From Fodinibacter sp963763015 (lineage in GTDB: Bacteria; Actinomycetota; Actinomycetes; Actinomycetales; Dermatophilaceae), in the NCBI GenBank assembly GCA_963763015.1, contig CAVXML010000007.1, forward strand, positions 1-64,000: a stretch of DNA of 64,000 nt, in the 5' to 3' direction. Positions 8,347 through 15,646 of the stretch are shown in pieces (position 1 is the first letter of the stretch; each line of letters starts with the position of its first letter). The translations under genes and the position numbers were made by a program. The notes under the pieces were generated by a model, which did not search any database, was not told the DNA's origin, and saw only the letters and a list, made by a program, of their open reading frames with translations.

Positions 8347-9102
8347 ATGACGGGCGGTGAGGTACTCCGCCGGGCATTCGGCCTCCTTGCCGCTCGTCGG
8401 CTCGACCCTGAGGCGGATGGACTCGTGGTGGCGGCGCTGAGGGCGGCAGCGCCCGGACCCTGCCCTTTGCTGCTCGAAGCGGGCCAGGATGCCGGTCTGG
8501 ACCGCAGTGATGCGATCGACCGGGCCGCAACCTGCTTCCTCGCGTTCGCAGCGTTCAATCTCTGCGACGACCTCTCCGACGGTGACTGCACCTACCTACC
8601 GCATGCGCCGGCGCAGGCGGTCGTTCTCATCCTCAACTCCCTCTTCGTCTCAAGCCTGCGCGACCTCCATCTGTCGTCCGACGTGGAAGCGCATGTGCTT
8701 GAAGATCTCCTCGCTGCGGAGGAGGCTCAGGTGCTCGAACTCAGATCATCGGCGTGGGATGCGGCGCGACTCCGGGTCGTGACGGACGGCATCGCGGGAC
8801 GTCAGTGGGCGGCGTACCTGCGCGTCATGTGGGCGGGCTCGCCGAAGGAACACCTTTCGACGGAGGTGGCGGTCAACATCGGAAGGGTGGGCCTCCTTGC
8901 GGGTGACATTCGCTGCGAGGATCCCCGCTTCGCCACCTTGCCGCAACTGGACCGGCGGTTGGTGCTCGAGGAGGCACTCACCGGGCTGCGCGCCCTGGAG
9001 TCCGTCGGCGCACGCGTCGGGCAGTCCGTGGCCACCGACTGCGAGCCGGTCATCGCCGCAGAACTGGCCCAGGTTCGCGACGCCGACAGCCATGCGAGAT
9101 GA
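8347..9102 (+). CDS. Polyprenyl-synthase-like all-helical protein (hypothetical)
   Basis: 251 aa, starting 22 nt after the 98-aa gene. It is all-helical. The segment AAFNLCDDLSDGD (~residues 69-80) resembles the first Asp-rich motif of trans-isoprenyl diphosphate synthases (DDxxD, often as DDLxDGD). A clear second Asp-rich motif is not visible; only GDIRCEDPRF occurs in the C-terminal half. It could be a divergent or substrate-binding-only member of the isoprenoid synthase fold, or an unrelated helical bundle. The assignment rests on one motif and overall composition. It overlaps or abuts the following hydrolase gene. Confidence 0.55.
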   Translation: MTGGEVLRRAFGLLAARRLDPEADGLVVAALRAAAPGPCPLLLEAGQDAGLDRSDAIDRAATCFLAFAAFNLCDDLSDGDCTYLPHAPAQAVVLILNSLFVSSLRDLHLSSDVEAHVLEDLLAAEEAQVLELRSSAWDAARLRVVTDGIAGRQWAAYLRVMWAGSPKEHLSTEVAVNIGRVGLLAGDIRCEDPRFATLPQLDRRLVLEEALTGLRALESVGARVGQSVATDCEPVIAAELAQVRDADSHAR

Positions 9103-9106
9103 GCGC

Positions 9107-9907
9107 ATGTCTGCGTATGTGGAGATAGGCGGACATCCCACGTGGGTCGTGGACGGGGGCGGATCCGGTGAGCCGGTCGTGCTGTTGCACGGTGGTCTGA
9201 GCAACAGCGACCTCCTCCTTGACAGCATCGGACCGAGCCTCGCAGAGCGCCAGCACGTGTTCGCGTTCGATCGCCGAGGTCACGGCCGCACGGCAGACAC
9301 CGATGCCCCGTTCCACTACTCGGACATGGCAACGGAGGCTGTTCAGGTGATCGACGAGATGGTCGGCGGTCCAGCTCATCTCGTGGGGTGGAGCGACGGG
9401 GGGATCGTTGCCCTGCTCGTGGCCCTCCAGCGTCCCGATGTGGTGCGCAAGCTCGTCGTCATCGGCACCAACTACCACCACAGTGGATTGTTGCCGGTCG
9501 AGCCAGATCCCGCGTCCCCGCTCATGCAGGCACTGGGCGAGGCATACACCGAACGATCACCCGACGGGCCGGAGCACCTCGAGGTCGTCTATGCCAAAGC
9601 CATTGCGATGCTCAGTTCGGAACCGACGCTGGCGACGTCCGACATCGCGGGCATCAGGCACCCCACTCTTGTCGTCGCAGGCGATGACGACGCGATGCCG
9701 CTCTCCCACACCTGCTCACTGTACGAAGCCTTGCCCCAGGGACAGTTGGCTGTCGTACCGGCAGCATCGCACGCCCTCCCGGTCGAGCACCCAGAGCTCC
9801 TCGGACGCCTGACAGCCGACTTCCTTGCGGGTGAGCCGCCGCTCACGCTTCTGCCTGTGCGACGTGCCGAACCACACGGCGGGGATGCCGCTGGAGTGGC
9901 CGAGTAG
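9107..9907 (+). CDS. Alpha/beta-hydrolase fold protein
   Basis: 266 aa. The oxyanion-hole motif LLHGGLSNSD, the nucleophile elbow GWSDGG (Ser ~95), the acid Asp in AGDDDAMP and the His in SHALPVEHP make a complete catalytic triad, as in non-haem peroxidase and ester hydrolase relatives. An ATG at 9092 overlaps the upstream gene. ATG at 9107 follows a purine-rich GAGATGAG and is preferred. It is the last gene of the cluster led by the cyclase-AAA protein and is followed by a hairpin terminator. The substrate is unknown. Confidence 0.85.
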   Translation: MSAYVEIGGHPTWVVDGGGSGEPVVLLHGGLSNSDLLLDSIGPSLAERQHVFAFDRRGHGRTADTDAPFHYSDMATEAVQVIDEMVGGPAHLVGWSDGGIVALLVALQRPDVVRKLVVIGTNYHHSGLLPVEPDPASPLMQALGEAYTERSPDGPEHLEVVYAKAIAMLSSEPTLATSDIAGIRHPTLVVAGDDDAMPLSHTCSLYEALPQGQLAVVPAASHALPVEHPELLGRLTADFLAGEPPLTLLPVRRAEPHGGDAAGVAE

Positions 9908-9930
9908 CGGAAGCCGGCCCCGAACGACGA

Positions 9931-9961
9931 GACAGGGCGACCCCGACGGGTTCGCCCTGTC
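9931..9961. terminator. Hairpin terminator between the hydrolase gene and the tRNA fragment
   Basis: GACAGGGCGA and TCGCCCTGTC form a perfect 10-bp stem with an 11-nt loop. It lies 23 bp after the hydrolase stop and just 3' of the minus-strand tRNA fragment, so it may once have ended that tRNA transcript. Confidence 0.6.
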
Positions 9962-9984
9962 GCCGATGTCCTGAGACATCCCAG

Positions 9985-10012
9985 GGTCGGGTGACAGGAT
10001 TTGAACCTGATT
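9985..10012 (-). repeat. tRNA 3'-end fragment (tRNA-Pro-like), putative attachment-site relic
   Basis: Read on the minus strand, this is AATCAGGTTCAAATCCTG followed by TCACCCGACC. That is a T-arm with the GGTTCAAATCC loop and an acceptor strand close to actinobacterial tRNA-Pro (usually CACCCCGACC, one C fewer here). No 5' half of a tRNA is found within 90 bases upstream on that strand. Gene content changes across this point, so an integration boundary is likely. The tRNA identity is tentative. Confidence 0.5.
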
Positions 10013-10064
10013 TCGGGTTGTCTTCGTGAGGTACGATGAACAGGAAATTCGGCCAATTCGTCCT

Positions 10065-10386
10065 TGTCGCAACGTGATTCGTAGGGACAGGGGTTGAGAA
10101 GAGTGGACAGGGCTAGTCGCCACTGTTGCTCGTATGTTGCAAGGCGAGGGGTGTCATGGCGTCGAGACGACGTGGGTTCGGCAGGGTGCGCCGCCTGCCG
10201 TCGGGTCGCGCCGTCGACCCTGCGCACCGCCGAGTGCAGCTCCGAGCGCCACGCGAGGATGGTCTGAAACCACCGGAGCAGGGACTCCTGCTCCTCCTCC
10301 GAGGGATCAGGGCCGGCGGCGTCGCAAGCCTGCACGAACTCCGCACACTCCTGCTCCAGACGCGCCAGGTCCACGCCGTCCTTCAC
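10065..10386 (-). pseudogene. Truncated hypothetical reading frame
   Basis: The minus strand from about 10386 reads VKDGVDLARLEQECAEFVQ, then a run rich in Glu (PSEEEQESLLRWFQTIL) with coding-like third-position GC. The frame has no stop of its own before it enters the tRNA fragment and then runs antisense through the hydrolase gene. It looks like the beginning of a helical protein cut off by the recombination that left the tRNA fragment. No family is recognised. Confidence 0.25.
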
Positions 10387-10829
10387 GGAGGCGACGGTGG
10401 TATTGCTGCACGCTGCGGGATGCCAGGGCACGGGTCCGGGCCAGTGGCTGGCGGACGAGGGACTGATCGCGGAGGACGCCGCCCATCGGTTCCTGCGGAA
10501 CCAGCGCGAGCCCACCTGCCGTGAAGCCCAGCCTTGTGGAGTCCGACCGATCCACGAGGTCCTACCCGCGCCACACCGCCGCGTGCGACAGCGGTCCTAT
10601 GGCGTGACGTCGATCGGCCGTGGGCGCACTCAGGACTGACCCAAGATGCCGAGCCAGGTCGTGCCGGGTGTGCGGTGGACAAGCAACCGGCCCGCCGGGT
10701 ATGCGATGTGAAGGCTAACTATCGCCGCCACGGACGTCTTGTCCGCGTCGGGAGTGCAGCGTGACCACGGAGCAAGGGCCTGCCATGTTGGCTGATTCGT
10801 GATCTTCCAGTTCTTGTGCATCAGCGGGA
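10387..10829. other. Intergenic region upstream of the arabinose importer
   Basis: No gene is supported. The right end holds the promoter region and operator of the binding-protein gene. Confidence 0.4.
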
Positions 10830-10843
10830 TGTTAGGGCTAACA
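10830..10843. promoter_or_regulatory. LacI-family operator upstream of the sugar-binding protein gene
   Basis: TGTTAGGGCTAACA is a perfect inverted repeat (TGTTAG/CTAACA). A near-identical palindrome, TGTTAGCGTTAACA, lies in the divergent araB/regulator region at 19942-19955. It sits 80 bp before the binding-protein start, where a repressor would block the promoter. Confidence 0.65.
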
Positions 10844-10922
10844 TTCTCGTCACGGCCTCTCGGGCCGAGAGAGCAAGCCCCATCTCCGGCGACACAGCCG
10901 GACCAGGTCAAGGAGGACCACA

Positions 10923-11921
10923 ATGAGGAAGCGCATGCTGGCAGGAGTGGCTCTGATCGGGGCGATGTCGCTCACGATCGCGGGCTGCGGGTCCGACACG
11001 GATACGGGAACCGGCAGTTCCACGGCCACGGGCGGCGGTGCATCCGAGCCGATCAAGGTCGGCTTCGCCCAGACGGGATCGGAGAGCGGCTGGCGTTCGG
11101 CGAACACGGAGTCGATGAAGACCGCCTTCTCCAAGGAGAACGGGTTCGACCTCACGTTCAATGCCGCGGACAACGACCCCGCGGCCCAGATCGCTGCAGT
11201 GCGCTCGTTCATCAACCAGAAGGTGGATGCGATCGTCATGGCCCCGATCGTCGAGGACGGGTGGGACGACGTCCTGAAGGAGGCCCAGGCCGCCAAGATC
11301 CCGGTGATCCTCGAGGACCGTACCGTGACGGCCCCGGACAGCATGTACGCGAGCTGGGTGGGTCTGGACTTCAAGAAGGAAGGTGTGACGGCCGGAACCT
11401 GGGCCAAGGAGCAGTACGGCACCACCGACACCAAGATGGTCGTGCTCGAGGGCACCACCGGCTCGGCGCCGGCGAACGACCGCGCGGCCGGGTTCGACGA
11501 GGCCATTGCAGGCAGCAAGATCACCAAGATCGACTCGCAGACGGGCGACTTCACCCGTGACGGTGGCAAGAAGGTCATGGAGGGCTTCCTGCAGAAGTAC
11601 GGCGCTGACGGCATCGACCTGGTCTTCGCGCACAACGACGACATGGCCCTGGGCGCCATCGAGGCCATCGAGGCCGCGGGGGCCAAGCCCGGGCAGGACA
11701 TCAAGATCGTCTCCATCGACGCGGTCAAGGACGGCATGCAGGCGCTCATCGACGGCAAGATCAACTACATCGTCGAGTGCAACCCGTTGCTGGGTGACTT
11801 GGCCGCGGGCCTGGTCAAGGACGTGCTCGCCGGCAAGACCGTCGAGAAGGCGATCTACGTCGAGGACGACTCCTTCACCCAGGAGCAGGCCGCCGCCGTC
11901 ATCGATTCACGTAAGTACTGA
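10923..11921 (+). CDS. ytfQ: YtfQ-like furanose-binding lipoprotein of a sugar ABC importer
   Basis: 332 aa, ATG at 10923 after AAGGAGG. The N-terminus is a lipoprotein signal with lipobox LTIAGC, so the mature protein is anchored on the outer face of the membrane. The mature part is a type I sugar-binding protein. KVGFAQTGSESGWR, QIAAVRSFINQKVDAIVMAP, LEDRTV and HNDDMALGAIEAI align well by eye with E. coli YtfQ, which binds galactofuranose and arabinofuranose. Neighbouring arabinose genes make L-arabinose (furanose form) or an arabinoside the likely ligand. A strong hairpin separates it from the ATPase gene, which would let this protein be made in excess. Confidence 0.88.
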   Translation: MRKRMLAGVALIGAMSLTIAGCGSDTDTGTGSSTATGGGASEPIKVGFAQTGSESGWRSANTESMKTAFSKENGFDLTFNAADNDPAAQIAAVRSFINQKVDAIVMAPIVEDGWDDVLKEAQAAKIPVILEDRTVTAPDSMYASWVGLDFKKEGVTAGTWAKEQYGTTDTKMVVLEGTTGSAPANDRAAGFDEAIAGSKITKIDSQTGDFTRDGGKKVMEGFLQKYGADGIDLVFAHNDDMALGAIEAIEAAGAKPGQDIKIVSIDAVKDGMQALIDGKINYIVECNPLLGDLAAGLVKDVLAGKTVEKAIYVEDDSFTQEQAAAVIDSRKY

Positions 11922-11957
11922 GGGAACTCGTACTCCCTCGAACGACGCCTGAGCACG

Positions 11958-11991
11958 CGATCGGGGGGCTGGTCCTCCGGCCCCCCGATCG
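11958..11991 (+). terminator. Strong intercistronic hairpin between binding-protein and ATPase genes
   Basis: A 12-bp perfect stem, CGATCGGGGGGC with GCCCCCCGATCG, and a 10-nt loop. No U-tract follows. It may act as a partial terminator or protect the 3' end of the ytfQ message, which would explain higher levels of binding protein than of the membrane complex. Confidence 0.6.
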
Positions 11992-12021
11992 AGTGCAGCC
12001 CACACCGGAGAGGTGGCTGAC

Positions 12022-13566
12022 GTGAGCAGTTCCGGGGCGAGCCCCGCAGGACCCCCGATCGTCGAGATGCGGGGCATCACCATCAGCTTCCCGGGGGTGC
12101 TGGCCCTCGATGATGTGGACTTCAGTCTGCGTTCGGGCGAGGTCCACGCGCTCATGGGCGAGAACGGGGCGGGGAAGTCCACCCTCATCAAGGCGCTGAC
12201 CGGCGTGTACCCGATCGACTCCGGCGCGATCACCGTGGCCGGCCGCCCGGTCGTGTTCCGTACGACCGCCGACGCCCAGGTCGCCGGCATCTCGACGGTG
12301 TACCAGGAGGTGAACCTGTGCCCCAACCTGTCCGTCGGCGAGAACGTGATGCTGGGCCATGAGCCGCACCGGGGCGGCCGGATCGACTGGAAGGGCGTGC
12401 ACGAGCAGGCTGCGAGGCATCTGCGAAGCCTCGGCGTGGACATCGACACCCACACGATGCTGTCCAGCCACTCGCTGGCCATCCAGCAGCTGGTTGCGAT
12501 CAGTCGCGCCATGGTGCTGGAATCGCGGGTGCTCATCCTCGACGAACCCACGTCGAGCCTGGACCGCGGCGAGGTCGAGCAGCTGTTCGCCGTGATCCGC
12601 GAGCTACGGGCCGCGGGGGTGGCCATCCTGTTCGTGAGCCACTTCCTCGAGCAGGTGTACGAGGTCTCCGACTGCGTGACCGTGCTGCGCAACGGCCAGC
12701 TGGTGGGTGAGTACCTGATGGAGGACCTGCCTCGTCACGACCTCGTCACCAAGATGATCGGCCGCGAGCTCGACGACCTGGAAGCGATCTCCGCTGCCTC
12801 CAACCGAGAGGTCGACCGATCCGGCGTGCCGGTCCTCAAGGCCACGGACGTGGGGCGCCGGGGGGTTCTCGAGCCTGCAGACCTGGAGGTGTTCGAAGGA
12901 GAGGTCGTGGGTCTGGCCGGCCTGCTGGGTTCGGGCCGCACCGAGCTCGCCCGCTTGCTCTACGGAGCCGATCGGGCCGACACCGGATCGATCTCCGTCA
13001 ACGGTGAGCCCGTGAGGATCGGCACTCCGCGCCACGCCATCGAGCAGCGGATCGTGTTCTCCTCCGAGGATCGTCGCGGGGAAGGCATCGTCTCCGACCT
13101 CACGGTCGCGGAGAACATCGTGCTGGGCATCCAGGCCCGTCGCGGCTGGCGGCACAAGATCCGCAAGGCTGAGCGGGATGCCGTGGTCGCCGAGTACATC
13201 GAGGCGCTCGACGTGAAGCCGGCGAACCCCGACGCCGTCGTCAGCACACTGTCGGGCGGAAACCAGCAGAAGGTGCTCCTGGCCCGCTGGTTGGCGACTG
13301 CACCCGAACTGCTCATCCTCGACGAGCCTACGCGGGGCATCGATGTGGGCGCGAAGGCCGATATCCAGCGCAAGGTCGCCGAGCTCTCGGCGGCAGGCCT
13401 CTCGGTCATCTTCATCTCCTCCGAGCTCGAGGAGGTCCTCCGCCTGGCCCAGCGGGTGGTGGTCATGCGTGACCGCCGGGAGATCGGGCAGCTCGACTCC
13501 AACCGGGTCGGCTTGAATGACCTCATCGAGTACATCGCCAACAAGGGTGAGGGGAGCGCTGCCTGA
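12022..13566 (+). CDS. ytfR: Sugar ABC transporter ATP-binding protein (tandem NBDs), YtfR-like
   Basis: 514 aa, GTG at 12022 preceded by GGAGAGG (a GTG at 12013 is less well placed). Two nucleotide-binding domains: the first has Walker A GENGAGKS (~51-58) and Walker B LILDEPTSSLD. The second has a divergent P-loop, GLLGSGRTELAR, then LSGGNQQK and LLILDEPTRGIDVG. This one-chain double-NBD layout is typical of RbsA/AraG/YtfR. It energises the two permeases that follow, and its stop overlaps the first permease start (TGATG). A second YtfR-like ATPase closes the operon. Confidence 0.9.
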   Translation: MSSSGASPAGPPIVEMRGITISFPGVLALDDVDFSLRSGEVHALMGENGAGKSTLIKALTGVYPIDSGAITVAGRPVVFRTTADAQVAGISTVYQEVNLCPNLSVGENVMLGHEPHRGGRIDWKGVHEQAARHLRSLGVDIDTHTMLSSHSLAIQQLVAISRAMVLESRVLILDEPTSSLDRGEVEQLFAVIRELRAAGVAILFVSHFLEQVYEVSDCVTVLRNGQLVGEYLMEDLPRHDLVTKMIGRELDDLEAISAASNREVDRSGVPVLKATDVGRRGVLEPADLEVFEGEVVGLAGLLGSGRTELARLLYGADRADTGSISVNGEPVRIGTPRHAIEQRIVFSSEDRRGEGIVSDLTVAENIVLGIQARRGWRHKIRKAERDAVVAEYIEALDVKPANPDAVVSTLSGGNQQKVLLARWLATAPELLILDEPTRGIDVGAKADIQRKVAELSAAGLSVIFISSELEEVLRLAQRVVVMRDRREIGQLDSNRVGLNDLIEYIANKGEGSAA

Positions 13567-14612
13567 TGGGTGTCGTGAAGCATCGGCTCTTCTGGCCCAT
13601 CGCCGCCCTGCTGACCCTGGTGGTGATCAACACCGTCGCACGGCCGCAGTTCATCAAGGTGACCGTCCGCGACGGACAGCTCTACGGCGCGCTGATCGAC
13701 GTCCTGCGCAACAGCGCACCGCTCATGCTGGTGGCTCTGGGCATGACGATCGTGATCGCCACCCGCGGCATCGACCTGTCGGTGGGCGCGGTGATGGCGG
13801 TGTCGGGTGCCGTGGCGCTGACGATCATCGACGGCTCGGGCGATCCTGACAACCTGGGCACGGTGGTGACCGCGGTCGTTGCCGCGCTCCTCGTGGCGCT
13901 CGTACTCGGGTCGTGGAACGGCATCCTCATCGCGGTGCTGGGGATCCAGCCCATCATCGCCACGCTCGTGCTCATGCTGGCGGGCCGTGGTGTGGCGCTC
14001 CTGATCACCGAGGGCTTCATCACCACCGTCAACAGCGGGCCCTTCGAGTACATCGCCACCGGGTACCTGCTGATCCTTCCGTTCGCGTTCCTCATCTCCT
14101 TGACGGCAATCCTCGTGATCGGCGCGTTCGAACGCAGGACTGCGCTCGGCATGCTCACCGAGGCGGTGGGCATCAACCCCGAGGCGAGCCGCCTGGCCGG
14201 TGTCCGGTCGCGCGGGATCATCTTCAGCGTGTACGTCGTCAGCGGGCTGATGGCCGGCATCGCGGGCGTCATCTACAGCTCGAACATCCGGGCCGCCGAC
14301 GCCAACGCCGCGGGCCTGTTCATCGAGCTCTACGCCATCCTCGCTGTCGTGCTCGGCGGCACGTCACTGCAGGGTGGCAAGTTCAGCATCGCCGGCACCG
14401 TGATCGGCGTCCTGATCATCCAGACCCTGAACTCGACCATCCTGTTCCTCGGCGTTCCCTCGGCGCAGAGCCCGGTGTTCTTCGCATTGGTGGTGGTGCT
14501 CGTGGTCATCGTGCAGTCACCGCGTGTGCGCCAGTTCGGACGAAGGTCCCGTGGCGTGACCAGATCCGGTGAAACGGCAGAGACGCCCGCGAAGGTGGAG
14601 GTTGGGGCATGA
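13566..14612 (+). CDS. ytfT: Sugar ABC transporter permease, YtfT-like
   Basis: 348 aa, start overlapping the ATPase stop. It has the BPD_transp_2 fold with about 8-10 membrane segments. Diagnostic stretches are MTIVIATRGIDLSVGAVMA near the N-terminus, IQPIIATLVLMLAGRGVALLIT, and AILAVVLGGTSLQGGKFS, each close to E. coli YtfT. The protein forms half of the transmembrane channel. Its 3' end overlaps the next permease start (ATGA), indicating translational coupling. Confidence 0.88.
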   Translation: MGVVKHRLFWPIAALLTLVVINTVARPQFIKVTVRDGQLYGALIDVLRNSAPLMLVALGMTIVIATRGIDLSVGAVMAVSGAVALTIIDGSGDPDNLGTVVTAVVAALLVALVLGSWNGILIAVLGIQPIIATLVLMLAGRGVALLITEGFITTVNSGPFEYIATGYLLILPFAFLISLTAILVIGAFERRTALGMLTEAVGINPEASRLAGVRSRGIIFSVYVVSGLMAGIAGVIYSSNIRAADANAAGLFIELYAILAVVLGGTSLQGGKFSIAGTVIGVLIIQTLNSTILFLGVPSAQSPVFFALVVVLVVIVQSPRVRQFGRRSRGVTRSGETAETPAKVEVGA

Positions 14613-15628
14613 CGACCATGGAGACGACCGAGACCACGCGCGCCAGCCTCAAGAAGGCCGACGACCGCTTCATCAACAGGCATGCCTCGCTGATGCCGAC
14701 CTTCGCCGCGCTCGGGGTGCTCGTCCTGTTGCTCATCGCCGCGCAGCTGTACTTCGGTGACTTCGTCAGCCCCGGCAACATGTCGGCGTTGTTGCTCGAC
14801 AACGCCTACCTGATGGTCATCGCCGTCGGCATGACGTTCGTCATCCTCACCGCCGGCATCGACCTGTCGGTTGGCTCCGTGATGGCGTTCACCGGCATCC
14901 TGCTGGCCAGCCTTCTCGGGCGCGGGATGCCGGCCACGGTCTCCGTCCCGGTCATCCTCGTCGCGGGCGCCGTGATCGGTCTGCTCATCGGCATTCTCGT
15001 CCAGTACTTCGATGTACAGCCGTTCATCGCTTCCCTTGCGGGACTGTTCCTCGCCCGTGGGCTGGCGTTCGTGGTCAGCCTCAAGTCGATCCGCGTGGAC
15101 GACCCCTCGGTCCTGTGGCTGCAGTCGACCCGTTTCCAGGTCGGGGGCTGGTACATCACCCCGACCGGCATCATCGCCCTGTTGGCCGTGGGTATCGGCG
15201 CCTTCGTCCTGCAGTACACGCGTTTCGGCCGCACCGTCTACGCGATCGGTGGCAACGAGCCGTCCGCGCGGCTGATGGGCCTGAGGGTGGCACGCACCAA
15301 GGTGCTCGTCTACCTGATCTCAGGCAGCCTTGCCGGGCTGGCCGGGCTGATCCTCACCGCGTACTCGGGTGCCGGATATCCCCGGAACGGCATCGGCACC
15401 GAGCTCGACGCGATCGCGGCGGTCGTCATCGGCGGCACCCTGCTCTCGGGCGGCCGAGGGTACGTGCTCGGCTCCATGATCGGCGTCCTGGTGTACGGCA
15501 CGATCAAGACGATGATCTCGTTCCTGGGCGCGGAGCAGGCGTGGATGCAGATCATCGTCGGCGGCTTGCTGCTGTTGTTCATCCTGATCCAGCGCTTGAT
15601 CGTCTCCCGGTCAGAGCGTCGGGAGTAG
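14609..15628 (+). CDS. yjfF: Sugar ABC transporter permease, YjfF-like
   Basis: 339 aa, ATG at 14609 overlapping the upstream stop by four bases and preceded by GGAGG. Membrane segments and the conserved DNAYLMVIAVGMTFVIL, AGIDLSVGSVMAFTG and IAAVVIGGTLLSGGRGYV match YjfF. It pairs with the YtfT-like subunit to form a heterodimeric permease. A cytosolic N-terminal extension rich in Thr and Glu precedes the first membrane segment. Confidence 0.88.
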   Translation: MTTMETTETTRASLKKADDRFINRHASLMPTFAALGVLVLLLIAAQLYFGDFVSPGNMSALLLDNAYLMVIAVGMTFVILTAGIDLSVGSVMAFTGILLASLLGRGMPATVSVPVILVAGAVIGLLIGILVQYFDVQPFIASLAGLFLARGLAFVVSLKSIRVDDPSVLWLQSTRFQVGGWYITPTGIIALLAVGIGAFVLQYTRFGRTVYAIGGNEPSARLMGLRVARTKVLVYLISGSLAGLAGLILTAYSGAGYPRNGIGTELDAIAAVVIGGTLLSGGRGYVLGSMIGVLVYGTIKTMISFLGAEQAWMQIIVGGLLLLFILIQRLIVSRSERRE

Positions 15629-15646
15629 ACACCGCAGGGGATCGGT

